Shown here one piece after another: positions 34,163 through 42,046 of a stretch of DNA of 46,337 bases (the stretch's first letter is position 1; each line of letters starts with the position of its first letter). The translations under genes were made by a program, and so were the position numbers. A model generated the notes under the pieces. The model made no database searches, was not told the DNA's origin, and saw only the letters and a list, made by a program, of their open reading frames with translations. Location: positions 1-46,337 of the forward strand of contig JBJOKE010000058.1 of the NCBI GenBank assembly GCA_046046245.1, given 5' to 3'. The DNA is from UBA4615 sp046046245. GTDB lineage: Bacteria; Pseudomonadota; Gammaproteobacteria; Burkholderiales; Burkholderiaceae_E.

Positions 34163-34902
34163 AGCTGCTGCTGATCAACCCCAACATCTCCGAGTCGGTC
34201 ACCGCGCTGATCGAGGCCGAGGCGCGCCGCAGCGCGTCGCCCGGCACGTCCTTCACCGCGGTCACCGCGCCCTTCGGCGTCGCCTACATCGAGACCCGCT
34301 TCGAGGCGCTGATCGGCGGCTACGCGGCCGCGCAGCTCGCCGGCGAGCACTGGACGGGTCACGACGCGGTGATCGTCGCCGCCTTCGGCGACCCGGGGCT
34401 GGGCGCGCTGCGCGAGGCGGTGCCGGTCCCCGTGGTGGGGATGACCGAGGCGGCGCTGACCGTGGCCTGCGGGCTCGGCGCTCGATTCTCGATCGTGGCG
34501 ATCAGCCGGCGCATCGTCGGCTGGTACCGCGAGACGGTGGCGGCCTGCGGGCTGTCGGACCGGCTCGCGGGCTTCCGTTTCCTCGACGCGCCGCTGCGCG
34601 ACGCGGGCAGCGTGCAGGCCGACCACGAGGCCGCGCTCGAGGCGCTGTGCCGGCGCGCGGTCGACGAGGACGGGGCGGACGTCGTGATCCTCGCCGGCGC
34701 ACCGCTCGCGGGGCTGGCGCGCGGCATCCGCGACCGGGTGCCGGTGCCGCTGGTCGACGGGGTCTCGAGCGCGGTCCGGCAGGCCGAGATGCTCGCCGCG
34801 CTGCGCACGACGCGGCCGGCGGCAGGCAGCTTCGCGTCGCCGCCGGCGAAGCCGAACGCGGGGCTGCCGGAACCGATCCGGCGACTGCTCGAGGGTCGCT
34901 GA
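34159..34902 (+). CDS. Aspartate/glutamate/hydantoin racemase family protein lacking both catalytic cysteines
   Basis: 247 residues starting MKLLLINPNISESVTALIEA, as in hydantoin and allantoin racemases (HyuE, HpxA). The fold is intact: AAFGDPGL, VVGMTEAAL and FSIVAISRR. The two cysteines that exchange the proton are replaced: A75 in VIVAAFGDPG and Ala/Gly at about 180-181 in ILAGAPLAG. Other cysteines exist (residues 104, 130, 164) but not at these positions. It may therefore not be a racemase; a different reaction or a binding role is possible. The ATG overlaps the GntR stop (ATGA). Confidence 0.82.
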   Translation: MKLLLINPNISESVTALIEAEARRSASPGTSFTAVTAPFGVAYIETRFEALIGGYAAAQLAGEHWTGHDAVIVAAFGDPGLGALREAVPVPVVGMTEAALTVACGLGARFSIVAISRRIVGWYRETVAACGLSDRLAGFRFLDAPLRDAGSVQADHEAALEALCRRAVDEDGADVVILAGAPLAGLARGIRDRVPVPLVDGVSSAVRQAEMLAALRTTRPAAGSFASPPAKPNAGLPEPIRRLLEGR

Positions 34903-34905
34903 GGC

Positions 34906-36678
34906 TCAGCGACGCAGCGCGCCGATCCGCCGCTCGCGCTCGGCGTCGACGAGCGCGGCCGCCGCCGTCTCGGGCACGCCCGCCTGCTGCAGCACCACCG
35001 ACGCGATCTGCAGCCCGGTCTCGAGCGTCTCGGGCATCACCACGGTCGCGCCCTCGTCGCGGAGCACGGCGGCGTGCGCCTCGTCGCGGGAGCGCGCGAC
35101 GACGGGCACCGCCGGGTACGCGCGCCGCACCGCGCGCAGCGCGTGCAGCGCCGAGGCAGGCTGGTCCATCGTCAGCACCACGGCCGCCGCGTCGCCCGCG
35201 TGCAGCCGCGCGAGCAGGTCGGGCCGCGTCGCGTCGCCGTACCAGACCGGCGCGCCATGCCCGCGACGCTCGGCGACGCGCACCGGGTCGGACTCGACGG
35301 CGACCCAGCGCACGCCGCGGGCGTCGAGCAGCGCGGCGAGCGTCTCGCCGACCCGCCCGAAGCCGGCGATCACGACGTGACCGCCGCCGGCCGGCGCATC
35401 GGGCGGCGGCTCGCCGGCGGCGCCCCCCGCGGGACGACGTCCTTCGAGCGCCTCGCCGGCCCGCTGCCCGAGCCGCGCCACGACGGGCGTGATCACCAGC
35501 GACAATCCGACCACCAGCAGCATGAACTGGCCGGTGGCCGGCGACATCAGCCCCTCGAGCATCGCCGCGCCGACGACGATGAACGCGAACTCGCCGCCCT
35601 GCCCGAGCAGCAGCGCGCCTTCGAGCGCGCGGCCGGCGCCGAGCCCGCCGGCGCGCAGCACGGCCCACAGCACCGCTCCCTTGATCGCGAACAGGCCGAC
35701 CACCGAGGCCGGGAGCAGCAGCGGCTCGGCGGCGAGGGCCGCCGGGTCGATCGCCATGCCCACCGACATGAAGAACAGCCCCATCAGCAGTCCGCGGAAG
35801 GGCTCGATGGTGACCTCGACCTCGTGACGGAACTCGGTCTCTGCGAGGAGCAGCCCGGCGAGCAGCGCCCCCAGCGCCATCGACAGGCCGGCTGACGCGG
35901 TCAGTCCCGCGATGCTCAGCGTGGCCAGCAGGGTCAGCGCCATGAACACGTCGGGCCGCCGGTCGCGGGCCAGCGTGCGGAAGAGCGGCCGCAGCACGCG
36001 GCGACCGATCCATGCGATCGCGATCACCGCGACCGCCGCCTTGGCGAGCGCGACGGCGACGCGGCCCGTCGCGTCGCGCAGGCCCTCGACCACGTCGCCG
36101 GACCCCGCGCGGTGGACGTCGGCGAGCACGTCGACGCCGACGAGCAGCGGCACCACCGCGAGGTCCTGGAGCATCAGGACGGAGAAGCAGGCCTGACCCA
36201 TCGTGGTGCCCAGCGCGCGCCGCTCGACGAGCAGCTGCATCACGACCGCGGTCGACGACAGCGCGAGCACCCCGCCCAGCACCAGCGCGACCGGCCACGG
36301 ATTGCCGAACGCCCACGCCAGGCTGCCGATGGCCGCGGTGCTCGCGGCCATCTGCGCGACGCCCGCGCCGAACACCCAGCGGCGCAGCGCGCGCAGCCGC
36401 TCGGCCGACAGCTCCAGGCCGATCATGAACATCAGGAACAGCACCCCGAGTTCGGCGAGCGCGACCACGCCCTCGCCGCGCGGGAAGGTCACCGCCGCGA
36501 TCCAGGACGAGGTCTCGGCCCACCGGCCCAGCCCGTGGGGCCCGAGCAGGGTGCCGGCGGCCAGGAATCCGACCACCTGGTTGATCCGCAGCCGCTGCAG
36601 CAGCGGAATCAGCACTCCGGCGAGCGCCAGGAACAGCAGGATCTCGCGCAGGAAGGGGAAGGCGGGGGCGTCGTGCAT
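34906..36678 (-). CDS. CPA2-family monovalent cation:proton antiporter with TrkA-N (RCK) domain
   Basis: 590 residues. A KefB/KefC-like transporter with about twelve membrane helices (residues 1-400; GTLLGPHGLG, FMIGLEL, LSSTAVVMQLL) is followed by a cytoplasmic TrkA-N domain (about 430-550). That domain has the nucleotide-binding HVVIAGFGRVGETLA and the acidic strand-end AVESD. Such proteins exchange K+ or Na+ for protons under control of NAD(H) or glutathione adducts. Tail-to-tail with the racemase-like gene, three bases between stops; divergent from the ChaN-like lipoprotein gene. Confidence 0.92.
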   Translation of the reverse strand: MHDAPAFPFLREILLFLALAGVLIPLLQRLRINQVVGFLAAGTLLGPHGLGRWAETSSWIAAVTFPRGEGVVALAELGVLFLMFMIGLELSAERLRALRRWVFGAGVAQMAASTAAIGSLAWAFGNPWPVALVLGGVLALSSTAVVMQLLVERRALGTTMGQACFSVLMLQDLAVVPLLVGVDVLADVHRAGSGDVVEGLRDATGRVAVALAKAAVAVIAIAWIGRRVLRPLFRTLARDRRPDVFMALTLLATLSIAGLTASAGLSMALGALLAGLLLAETEFRHEVEVTIEPFRGLLMGLFFMSVGMAIDPAALAAEPLLLPASVVGLFAIKGAVLWAVLRAGGLGAGRALEGALLLGQGGEFAFIVVGAAMLEGLMSPATGQFMLLVVGLSLVITPVVARLGQRAGEALEGRRPAGGAAGEPPPDAPAGGGHVVIAGFGRVGETLAALLDARGVRWVAVESDPVRVAERRGHGAPVWYGDATRPDLLARLHAGDAAAVVLTMDQPASALHALRAVRRAYPAVPVVARSRDEAHAAVLRDEGATVVMPETLETGLQIASVVLQQAGVPETAAAALVDAERERRIGALRR

Positions 36679-36819
36679 GGCGTGACGGGGGCACCGTATC
36701 CGCGACCGGTGCGGACCGTCAACGCGGATCGTCCGCGGGCCGACGCGACCGGGCGGGCGCGATCGGCCGGCCGGGCGACGCGGTACCCTGCGGGTCGGAT
36801 CTCCGATCACCGGCCGCGC

Positions 36820-37791
36820 ATGGACATCCCCACGATCCGCACCCTCCCCCTCGCCGCGCTCGCCGCGGCTGCGCTCGTCGCCGCGTGCGCGTCGACGCCG
36901 GGAGGCGCGCTCGCGCCCGGCGCCGCCCCCCACGGTCCGCCGCGCGAGCGGCCGGTGACGCCGCTGCCGTCGCCCGCGGCGCCCGCCGCGCGCGCGCTGC
37001 CGGCCGATCCGCAGGCCCTCGCCGATGCGATGCGCGGCGCCCCGGTGGTGCTGCTCGGCGAGATCCACGACAACGCCGCGCAGCACGCGCTGCGCGCCGA
37101 CGCGCTCGCACGGCTGGTCGCCGGCGGCGCCCGGCCGGCGCTCGCCTTCGAGCAGCTCGACCGCGACGACCAGGCCGAGATCGACCGACTGCGCCGCGAG
37201 CGGCCCGGCGACGTCGACGCGCTCGCGGCGCTGGTCGCGCGGCGCGGCTGGGACGCGCCGCTCTACCGCCCCTACCTGGCGATCGCCCTCGCGAACGACC
37301 TGCCGGTGATCGGGGCGAACCTCTCTCGCGGCGACGCGTCGCGCGTGGTCCGCGAGGGCTTCGCCGCGGCCTTCGACGCGCCGACGCGCGCAGCGCTCGG
37401 GCTCGACGCGCTGCCGGCGCCGCTGCTCGCGGCACACGCCCGCGAGATCGACGCGGGCCACTGCGGGCTGCTGCCGGCGGCGATGCTCGAGCCGATGGCG
37501 CGCGCGCAGATCGCCCGCGACGCGGCGCTCGCGCGGGCGATCGAGTCGATGGCCGGGCGCGGCGTCGTGCTGATCACCGGCAACGGCCACGCGCGGCGCG
37601 ACCTCGGCGTGCCGAACTGGCTGTCGCCCGCGCTGCGCGCACGCACGGTGTCGATCGGGCTCGTCGAGCCGGCCGCGCGAGACGCGCTGCCGCACGACGC
37701 GTTCGACCGCGTGGTGTCGACCGAACCGCAGTCGCGCCAGGACCCGTGCGAGGCGCTGAAGGCGCGGATGCGGCCGGCTCAGGGCCGGTAG
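36820..37791 (+). CDS. ChaN family lipoprotein (haem/iron-regulated)
   Basis: 323 residues. Lipoprotein signal with lipobox LVAAC (acylated C22), a Pro/Ala-rich linker to about residue 65, then the ChaN domain with VVLLGEIHDNAAQH, AFEQLDRDDQ, the VIGANLSRG segment and LITGNGHARRDLGVP. ChaN of Campylobacter binds two haems as a dimer and is linked to iron uptake. The conserved GEIHDN motif is present, but no TonB receptor is adjacent. The stop overlaps that of the convergent aldolase gene by 13 bases. Confidence 0.87.
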   Translation: MDIPTIRTLPLAALAAAALVAACASTPGGALAPGAAPHGPPRERPVTPLPSPAAPAARALPADPQALADAMRGAPVVLLGEIHDNAAQHALRADALARLVAGGARPALAFEQLDRDDQAEIDRLRRERPGDVDALAALVARRGWDAPLYRPYLAIALANDLPVIGANLSRGDASRVVREGFAAAFDAPTRAALGLDALPAPLLAAHAREIDAGHCGLLPAAMLEPMARAQIARDAALARAIESMAGRGVVLITGNGHARRDLGVPNWLSPALRARTVSIGLVEPAARDALPHDAFDRVVSTEPQSRQDPCEALKARMRPAQGR

Positions 37792-38486
37792 TCGCGGAAC
37801 CGCTCGAGCACGCGGTCCATCTCGTCGTCGGAGAGCCGCGCGGGCGTGCCGAGGGCGCGCGCGGCCGCATAGGTGCGGGCGAGCCACTCGAGCTCGACCG
37901 CGAGCGCGAGCGCCGACTCGAGCGTGGCACCGACCGCGATCATCCCGTGGTGCGCGAGCAGGCAGGCGCGCCGGCCGTCGAGCGCGGCCAGCGCGTGGTC
38001 CGACAGCGCCTGCGTGCCGAAGGTGGCATAGGGCGCGCAGCGGATATCGCGACCACCGGCCGCGGCGACCATGTAGTGGAAGGCGGGGATGCCGTCGCGC
38101 TGCACGTCGGGCAGGCAGGCGAGCGCGGTGCAGTGCGGCGCATGTGCGTGGACCACCGCGCCGATCTCGGGCCGCGCCGCGTACAGGTCATGGTGGAAGC
38201 GCCATTCCGACGACGGCCGGCGGCGACCATCGGGCACCGGATCGGCGGCACCGGGCGCGCGCACGACGATCGGCATCCAGACGACGTCGTCGACGGTGCA
38301 GCGGTCGTAGGGCAGCGCGCTCGGCGTGACCAGCATCCCGTCGGCGCCGCCGCGATGCCAGCGCAGCGACACGTTGCCGGCGCTGCCGTGGTTGAGCCCG
38401 TGCGGGGCCATCGCGCGCGCGGTCTCGAGCACGGCTGCGCGCGCCACGTCCTCGGTGGCGGGCCGATCGCCGGTCGCGGCGCTCAT
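37779..38486 (-). CDS. Class II aldolase, L-fuculose-1-phosphate aldolase-like (probable Ald2 of the DHAP shunt)
   Basis: 235 residues. Zinc ligands of class II aldolases are visible: H113 and H115 in HAHAPHCTAL and the HHG pair at 179-180, with E94 as probable catalytic acid/base. The sequence tracks FucA closely (FHYMVAAAGG, CAPYATFGT). It is translationally coupled to mtnA (ATGA overlap). The mtnA plus FucA-like pair is the core of the DHAP shunt, in which 5-methylthioribulose-1-P or 5-deoxyribulose-1-P is cleaved to dihydroxyacetone phosphate and an aldehyde. The alternative is the dehydratase MtnB, which has a related fold but fits less well here. Confidence 0.85.
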   Translation of the reverse strand: MSAATGDRPATEDVARAAVLETARAMAPHGLNHGSAGNVSLRWHRGGADGMLVTPSALPYDRCTVDDVVWMPIVVRAPGAADPVPDGRRRPSSEWRFHHDLYAARPEIGAVVHAHAPHCTALACLPDVQRDGIPAFHYMVAAAGGRDIRCAPYATFGTQALSDHALAALDGRRACLLAHHGMIAVGATLESALALAVELEWLARTYAAARALGTPARLSDDEMDRVLERFRDYRP

Positions 38487-39616
38487 CGTGCCCCGCCCGC
38501 GGCGAACGGCGGCAGCCCGAGCAGCGCGGCCTCGCTCGCGGCGCAGGCGCCGTGCTCGGTCACCAGGGCGTCGACGAGGCGCGCCGGCGTCACGTCGAAC
38601 GCCGGGTTCAGCGCGGCGACGCCGTCGGGCACCACGCGCACCTCGCGCAGCGCACCGTCGGCGCCGCGTCCAGTCAGGTGGGTGACCTCGCGCGGATCGC
38701 GGTGCTCGATCGGGATGGCCGCGCCGTCGGGCACGCCGAGGTCCACCGTGGGCGTCGGGCAGGCGACCCAGAACGGCACGCCCGCGTCGCGGGCGGCCAG
38801 CGCCTTCAGGTACGTGCCGACCTTGTTCGCGACGTCGCCGTTGCGCGCGACGCGGTCGCAGCCGACGAGGGCCGCGTCGACGCGGCCCTCGCGCATCAGC
38901 TGCCCGCCCGCGTTGTCGGCGATCACCGTGCAGCGCACGCCCGCGTCGGCGAGCTCCCAGGCCGTCAGGCTCGCGCCCTGGTTGCGCGGCCGCGTCTCGT
39001 CGACCCACACGTGCAGCGGCACGCCGGCCGCGTGCAGCGCGTAGATCGGCGCGAGCGCGGTGCCGTGCGCGACCGCGGCGAGGCGGCCGGCGTTGCAGTG
39101 GGTCAGCACCTGCAGCGGCGCATCGGCCGAGACCGGCCGGCCCGCGGCCGCGCGACCTGCGGCCACCTCGCGCAGCAGCGCCGCGCCGTGGCGGCCGATC
39201 GCCGCGTTGATCGCGACGTCCTCGTCGGCGATCGCCGTCGCCTCGTCGCGGGCCGCGGCGGCACGGTCGGCGACCGGCAGCGTCCGCACCCGGGCGCGGA
39301 CGCGCTCCAGCGCCCAGCGCAGGTTGACCGCGGTGGGCCGCGTGGCCGCCAGCCGGTCGCGGGCGGCGTCGAGCGCCGCGTCGTCGGCGGCCTCGCGCAG
39401 CGCAAGCGCCAGTCCCCAGGCGGCAACGGCGCCGATCAGCGGCGCGCCGCGGACCTGCATCGTCGCGATCGCCCGCGCGCACGCGGCCTCGTCGGCGAGT
39501 TCGATCTCGACGAGCTCGAAAGGCAGCCGGGTCTGGTCGACGGTCAGCACCCGCCCGCCGTCGACGCGCAGCGTGCGGGCGGGCTGGGGACGGGGCGGGG
39601 AAGACAGGGGATGCAT
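38483..39616 (-). CDS. mtnA: S-methyl-5-thioribose-1-phosphate isomerase
   Basis: 377 residues starting MHPLSSPPRPQPART; ten more codons upstream are open but contain no family sequence. Catalytic C174 (LTHCNAGRLA) and D254 (VGCDRVARNGD) keep the 80-residue spacing of the Bacillus enzyme (C160/D240). IATMQVRGAPLIG and NQGASLTAWEL are family signatures. It converts 5-methylthioribose-1-P (or 5-deoxyribose-1-P) to the ribulose form. Neither MtnK/MtnP nor the later methionine-salvage enzymes are in the window; its only partner is the aldolase. Confidence 0.94.
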   Translation of the reverse strand: MHPLSSPPRPQPARTLRVDGGRVLTVDQTRLPFELVEIELADEAACARAIATMQVRGAPLIGAVAAWGLALALREAADDAALDAARDRLAATRPTAVNLRWALERVRARVRTLPVADRAAAARDEATAIADEDVAINAAIGRHGAALLREVAAGRAAAGRPVSADAPLQVLTHCNAGRLAAVAHGTALAPIYALHAAGVPLHVWVDETRPRNQGASLTAWELADAGVRCTVIADNAGGQLMREGRVDAALVGCDRVARNGDVANKVGTYLKALAARDAGVPFWVACPTPTVDLGVPDGAAIPIEHRDPREVTHLTGRGADGALREVRVVPDGVAALNPAFDVTPARLVDALVTEHGACAASEAALLGLPPFAAGGAR

Positions 39617-39709
39617 GCGGCGGGACGTCGGGAGCGGACGCGCCATTGGATCACGACCCGACCGCGAGGTGCGTCGCGCGGGCGTCGGCGCGGCGGACGC
39701 CGGAGACGA

Positions 39710-39745
39710 CGCGGGCGGCCGTCCCGCGAGGGAGGGCCGCCCGCG
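39710..39745 (-). terminator. Large hairpin after the type I secretion ABC gene
   Basis: The sequence forms an 11-bp perfect stem (CGCGGGCGGCC with GGCCGCCCGCG), a one-base mismatch, then four inner pairs (TCCC/GGGA) closing on a GCGA tetraloop. It lies 28 bases past the ABC-transporter stop. It lacks a clear T-run, so termination may need Rho or it may protect the mRNA end. Confidence 0.5.
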
Positions 39746-39772
39746 GACGGACGGTTCGGCGACGCCGGCGGG

Positions 39773-42046
39773 TCAGGAGGCGATCGACACGCCCGCCGCG
39801 CCGGCCGGCGCGGCCTTGGGAGCCGCCGGCATCGGGCGCGCCATGGTGGCCGGCCGCTGCGGCGGCTGCACCAGCACGCGGTCGCGCGGCCCGTCGGCGA
39901 GGACCTTGCCGCCCTCGACGACGATCAGCCGGTCGGCCGTGTTGACCAGGGCCATGCTGTGCGTGGCCACGACCAGCGTGCGGCCCTTCGACCAGGCACG
40001 CAGCCGCGAGACGATGCCGACCTCGGTCGCCTGGTCCAGGCCCACGGTCGGCTCGTCGAGCAGCACCACCTGCGGACTCGCGACCAGCGCGCGCGCCAGC
40101 GCGATCACCTGCCGCTGGCCGCCCGAGAGGTTCGCGCCGCCCGGCAGCAGCTTCTGCGACAGCGACAGCTCGCCGTTGGCGATCCACTGGTCGAGACCCG
40201 ATACCTGCAGCGCCTCGGCGAAGCGCTCGGCGCTCACGTGCGCCTCGGCGCCGGCGAGGATGTTCTCGGCCAGCGAGCCCTCGAACAGCACCGCCTCCTG
40301 CGGCTTGATGCCGATGCGGCGGGCACGCAGCTCGGCCGGCCAGTCGGCGATCGAGTGGCCGTCGAGCATCGCCTCGCCGCGCGAGGGCCGCAGCAGGCCG
40401 GCGATCAGCTTCAGCACCGTGCTCTTGCCGGCGCCCGGCTTGCCGAGCAGCACGACGAACTCGCCCGGCGCGATGTCGAGGTTCAGGTTCTCGATCAGCG
40501 GACGCGACGGGTCGTGCTCGAAGTGCACGTTGCGCAGCGACAGCCGGTTGCCCTTCGCGCCGAACTGCGCGGCGGCGGCGTCGATCGTCCGCGGCGAGGT
40601 CTCGGTGTCGGCCACCAGCTCGTCGAGCTGGCGCGACGCGCGGCGCAGCTCGCCCCATCGCGAGGCCATCTGCGTCAGGCCGGCGAGCATCGCGACCGCG
40701 CGGGCCGACAGCATCGACGACGCGATCAGGCCGCCGACCGACAGCTCGCGGGCCTCGATCAGGTAGACGCCGGTCACCAGCACGCCGATCGAGCACAGCA
40801 TCACCGCGCTGCCGGTCACATGGTGCGCGAGGTGGTGCCAGAACCGGCCGCGGGCCTGCGCGAGCGCGGCCTCCTCGGCGAGCTGGCCGAAGCGGCGCGA
40901 GAACGCGTGGCGCAGCCAGGTCGCGCGGACCACCTCGCCGGCGCCGAGGGTCTCGGCGAGCACGGCGACCTTCCGGGTCTGCGCCTGCGTGGCGAGCTCA
41001 CCGTACTTCTGCGACGGCGCGTGCAGCGCGACGTGCGCGGCGACCATCAGCAGGCCGGTGACGATCGGCACCCAGACGACCGGGCCGCCGACCAGGCCGA
41101 CGATCACCAGGAACATCAGCACGTAGGGGATGTCGGCGAGCGCGAGCAGCCAGGTCGACGACAGCACGTCGCGGGCCGACGCGAGGTCGCGATAGCGGGC
41201 GAGCATCGTGCCCACCGACGGCATCGCGCCGCGCTGCTCGAACAGGCGCGCCATGAGCCGCCGCTCGCTGCGGGCGTCCATCCGGCAGGCGACGGTCTCG
41301 ACGGTGTGCGTGCGCACCGACTTCAGCACCAGCTCGAGCAGCACGGCGAGCGTCAGGCCGATCGCCAGCGCCCACAGCGTCTCGGTGATGTGGTTGCCCA
41401 CGACCTTGTCGTAGACCAGCATCGAGAACAGCGGCAGCATCACCGCGACGCCGTTGATCATCACGCCGGCGATCGCGAGCTCGAGAAGACGCCCGCGGTA
41501 TTCGCGCAGGAACGGCAGGAAGCGGGGCTGCCGGCCGGTCGCGGTCGCGACTCGCGGGGTCAGGTCCTGCGACGGGCGCAGCGACAGGATGCGGCGGATC
41601 CGGGACGGCTCGAGCGTCGACAGGTGGGCGACCGCGTCGCCCTCGCCGGCCCACATCGCCGCCGCGCCCTGCCGGCAGTCCACCATCAGCCAGCCGGACT
41701 CGACCTCGATCAGCAGCAGGTGCGCCGAGGTGCCGAGCGCCTTGTCGAGCGAGGTGCCGGCGTCGGCGAGCGCGAGGTCCGCGCTGCGGCGCAGCCAGAC
41801 CGCGAGCTGCCGGTCGAACCGCCCGTCCTCGCCGCCGGGCCCGGCCGCCGCCCAGGCGGGCAGCGGCGGCGCCTTGTCCGGCGAGAGTCGCCGCAGCGCC
41901 ACCTGAAGCACCGTGCCGATCGGCACCGGCCGCGCGGCGGCGGCCGATCCCAGGGCGGTCGGGGCCGCCCGTCCGTCGGTCGGAACCGGCCGGTCCGCCT
42001 GGGGCGGACCGTCGGTTCGGGGTGCTTCGCTCGGCTGTTCGGTCAT
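39773..42046 (-). CDS. Type I secretion system permease/ATPase (LapB/HlyB-like ABC transporter)
   Basis: 757 residues. The N-terminal about 165 residues are a poorly conserved peptidase-like position without the C39 catalytic Cys/His motifs. Then come a six-helix ABC transmembrane domain (about 180-450) and an ATPase with Walker A GKPGAGKST (K541), signature LSGGQRQ, Walker B VVLLDEPT and H-loop ATHS. This is the inner-membrane energiser of type I secretion of RTX proteins and adhesins. Its ATG overlaps the stop of the RTX gene by four bases, so it is very probably that protein's exporter. The membrane-fusion (HlyD/LapC) gene expected next is absent; mtnA follows instead. Confidence 0.92.
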   Translation of the reverse strand: MTEQPSEAPRTDGPPQADRPVPTDGRAAPTALGSAAAARPVPIGTVLQVALRRLSPDKAPPLPAWAAAGPGGEDGRFDRQLAVWLRRSADLALADAGTSLDKALGTSAHLLLIEVESGWLMVDCRQGAAAMWAGEGDAVAHLSTLEPSRIRRILSLRPSQDLTPRVATATGRQPRFLPFLREYRGRLLELAIAGVMINGVAVMLPLFSMLVYDKVVGNHITETLWALAIGLTLAVLLELVLKSVRTHTVETVACRMDARSERRLMARLFEQRGAMPSVGTMLARYRDLASARDVLSSTWLLALADIPYVLMFLVIVGLVGGPVVWVPIVTGLLMVAAHVALHAPSQKYGELATQAQTRKVAVLAETLGAGEVVRATWLRHAFSRRFGQLAEEAALAQARGRFWHHLAHHVTGSAVMLCSIGVLVTGVYLIEARELSVGGLIASSMLSARAVAMLAGLTQMASRWGELRRASRQLDELVADTETSPRTIDAAAAQFGAKGNRLSLRNVHFEHDPSRPLIENLNLDIAPGEFVVLLGKPGAGKSTVLKLIAGLLRPSRGEAMLDGHSIADWPAELRARRIGIKPQEAVLFEGSLAENILAGAEAHVSAERFAEALQVSGLDQWIANGELSLSQKLLPGGANLSGGQRQVIALARALVASPQVVLLDEPTVGLDQATEVGIVSRLRAWSKGRTLVVATHSMALVNTADRLIVVEGGKVLADGPRDRVLVQPPQRPATMARPMPAAPKAAPAGAAGVSIAS

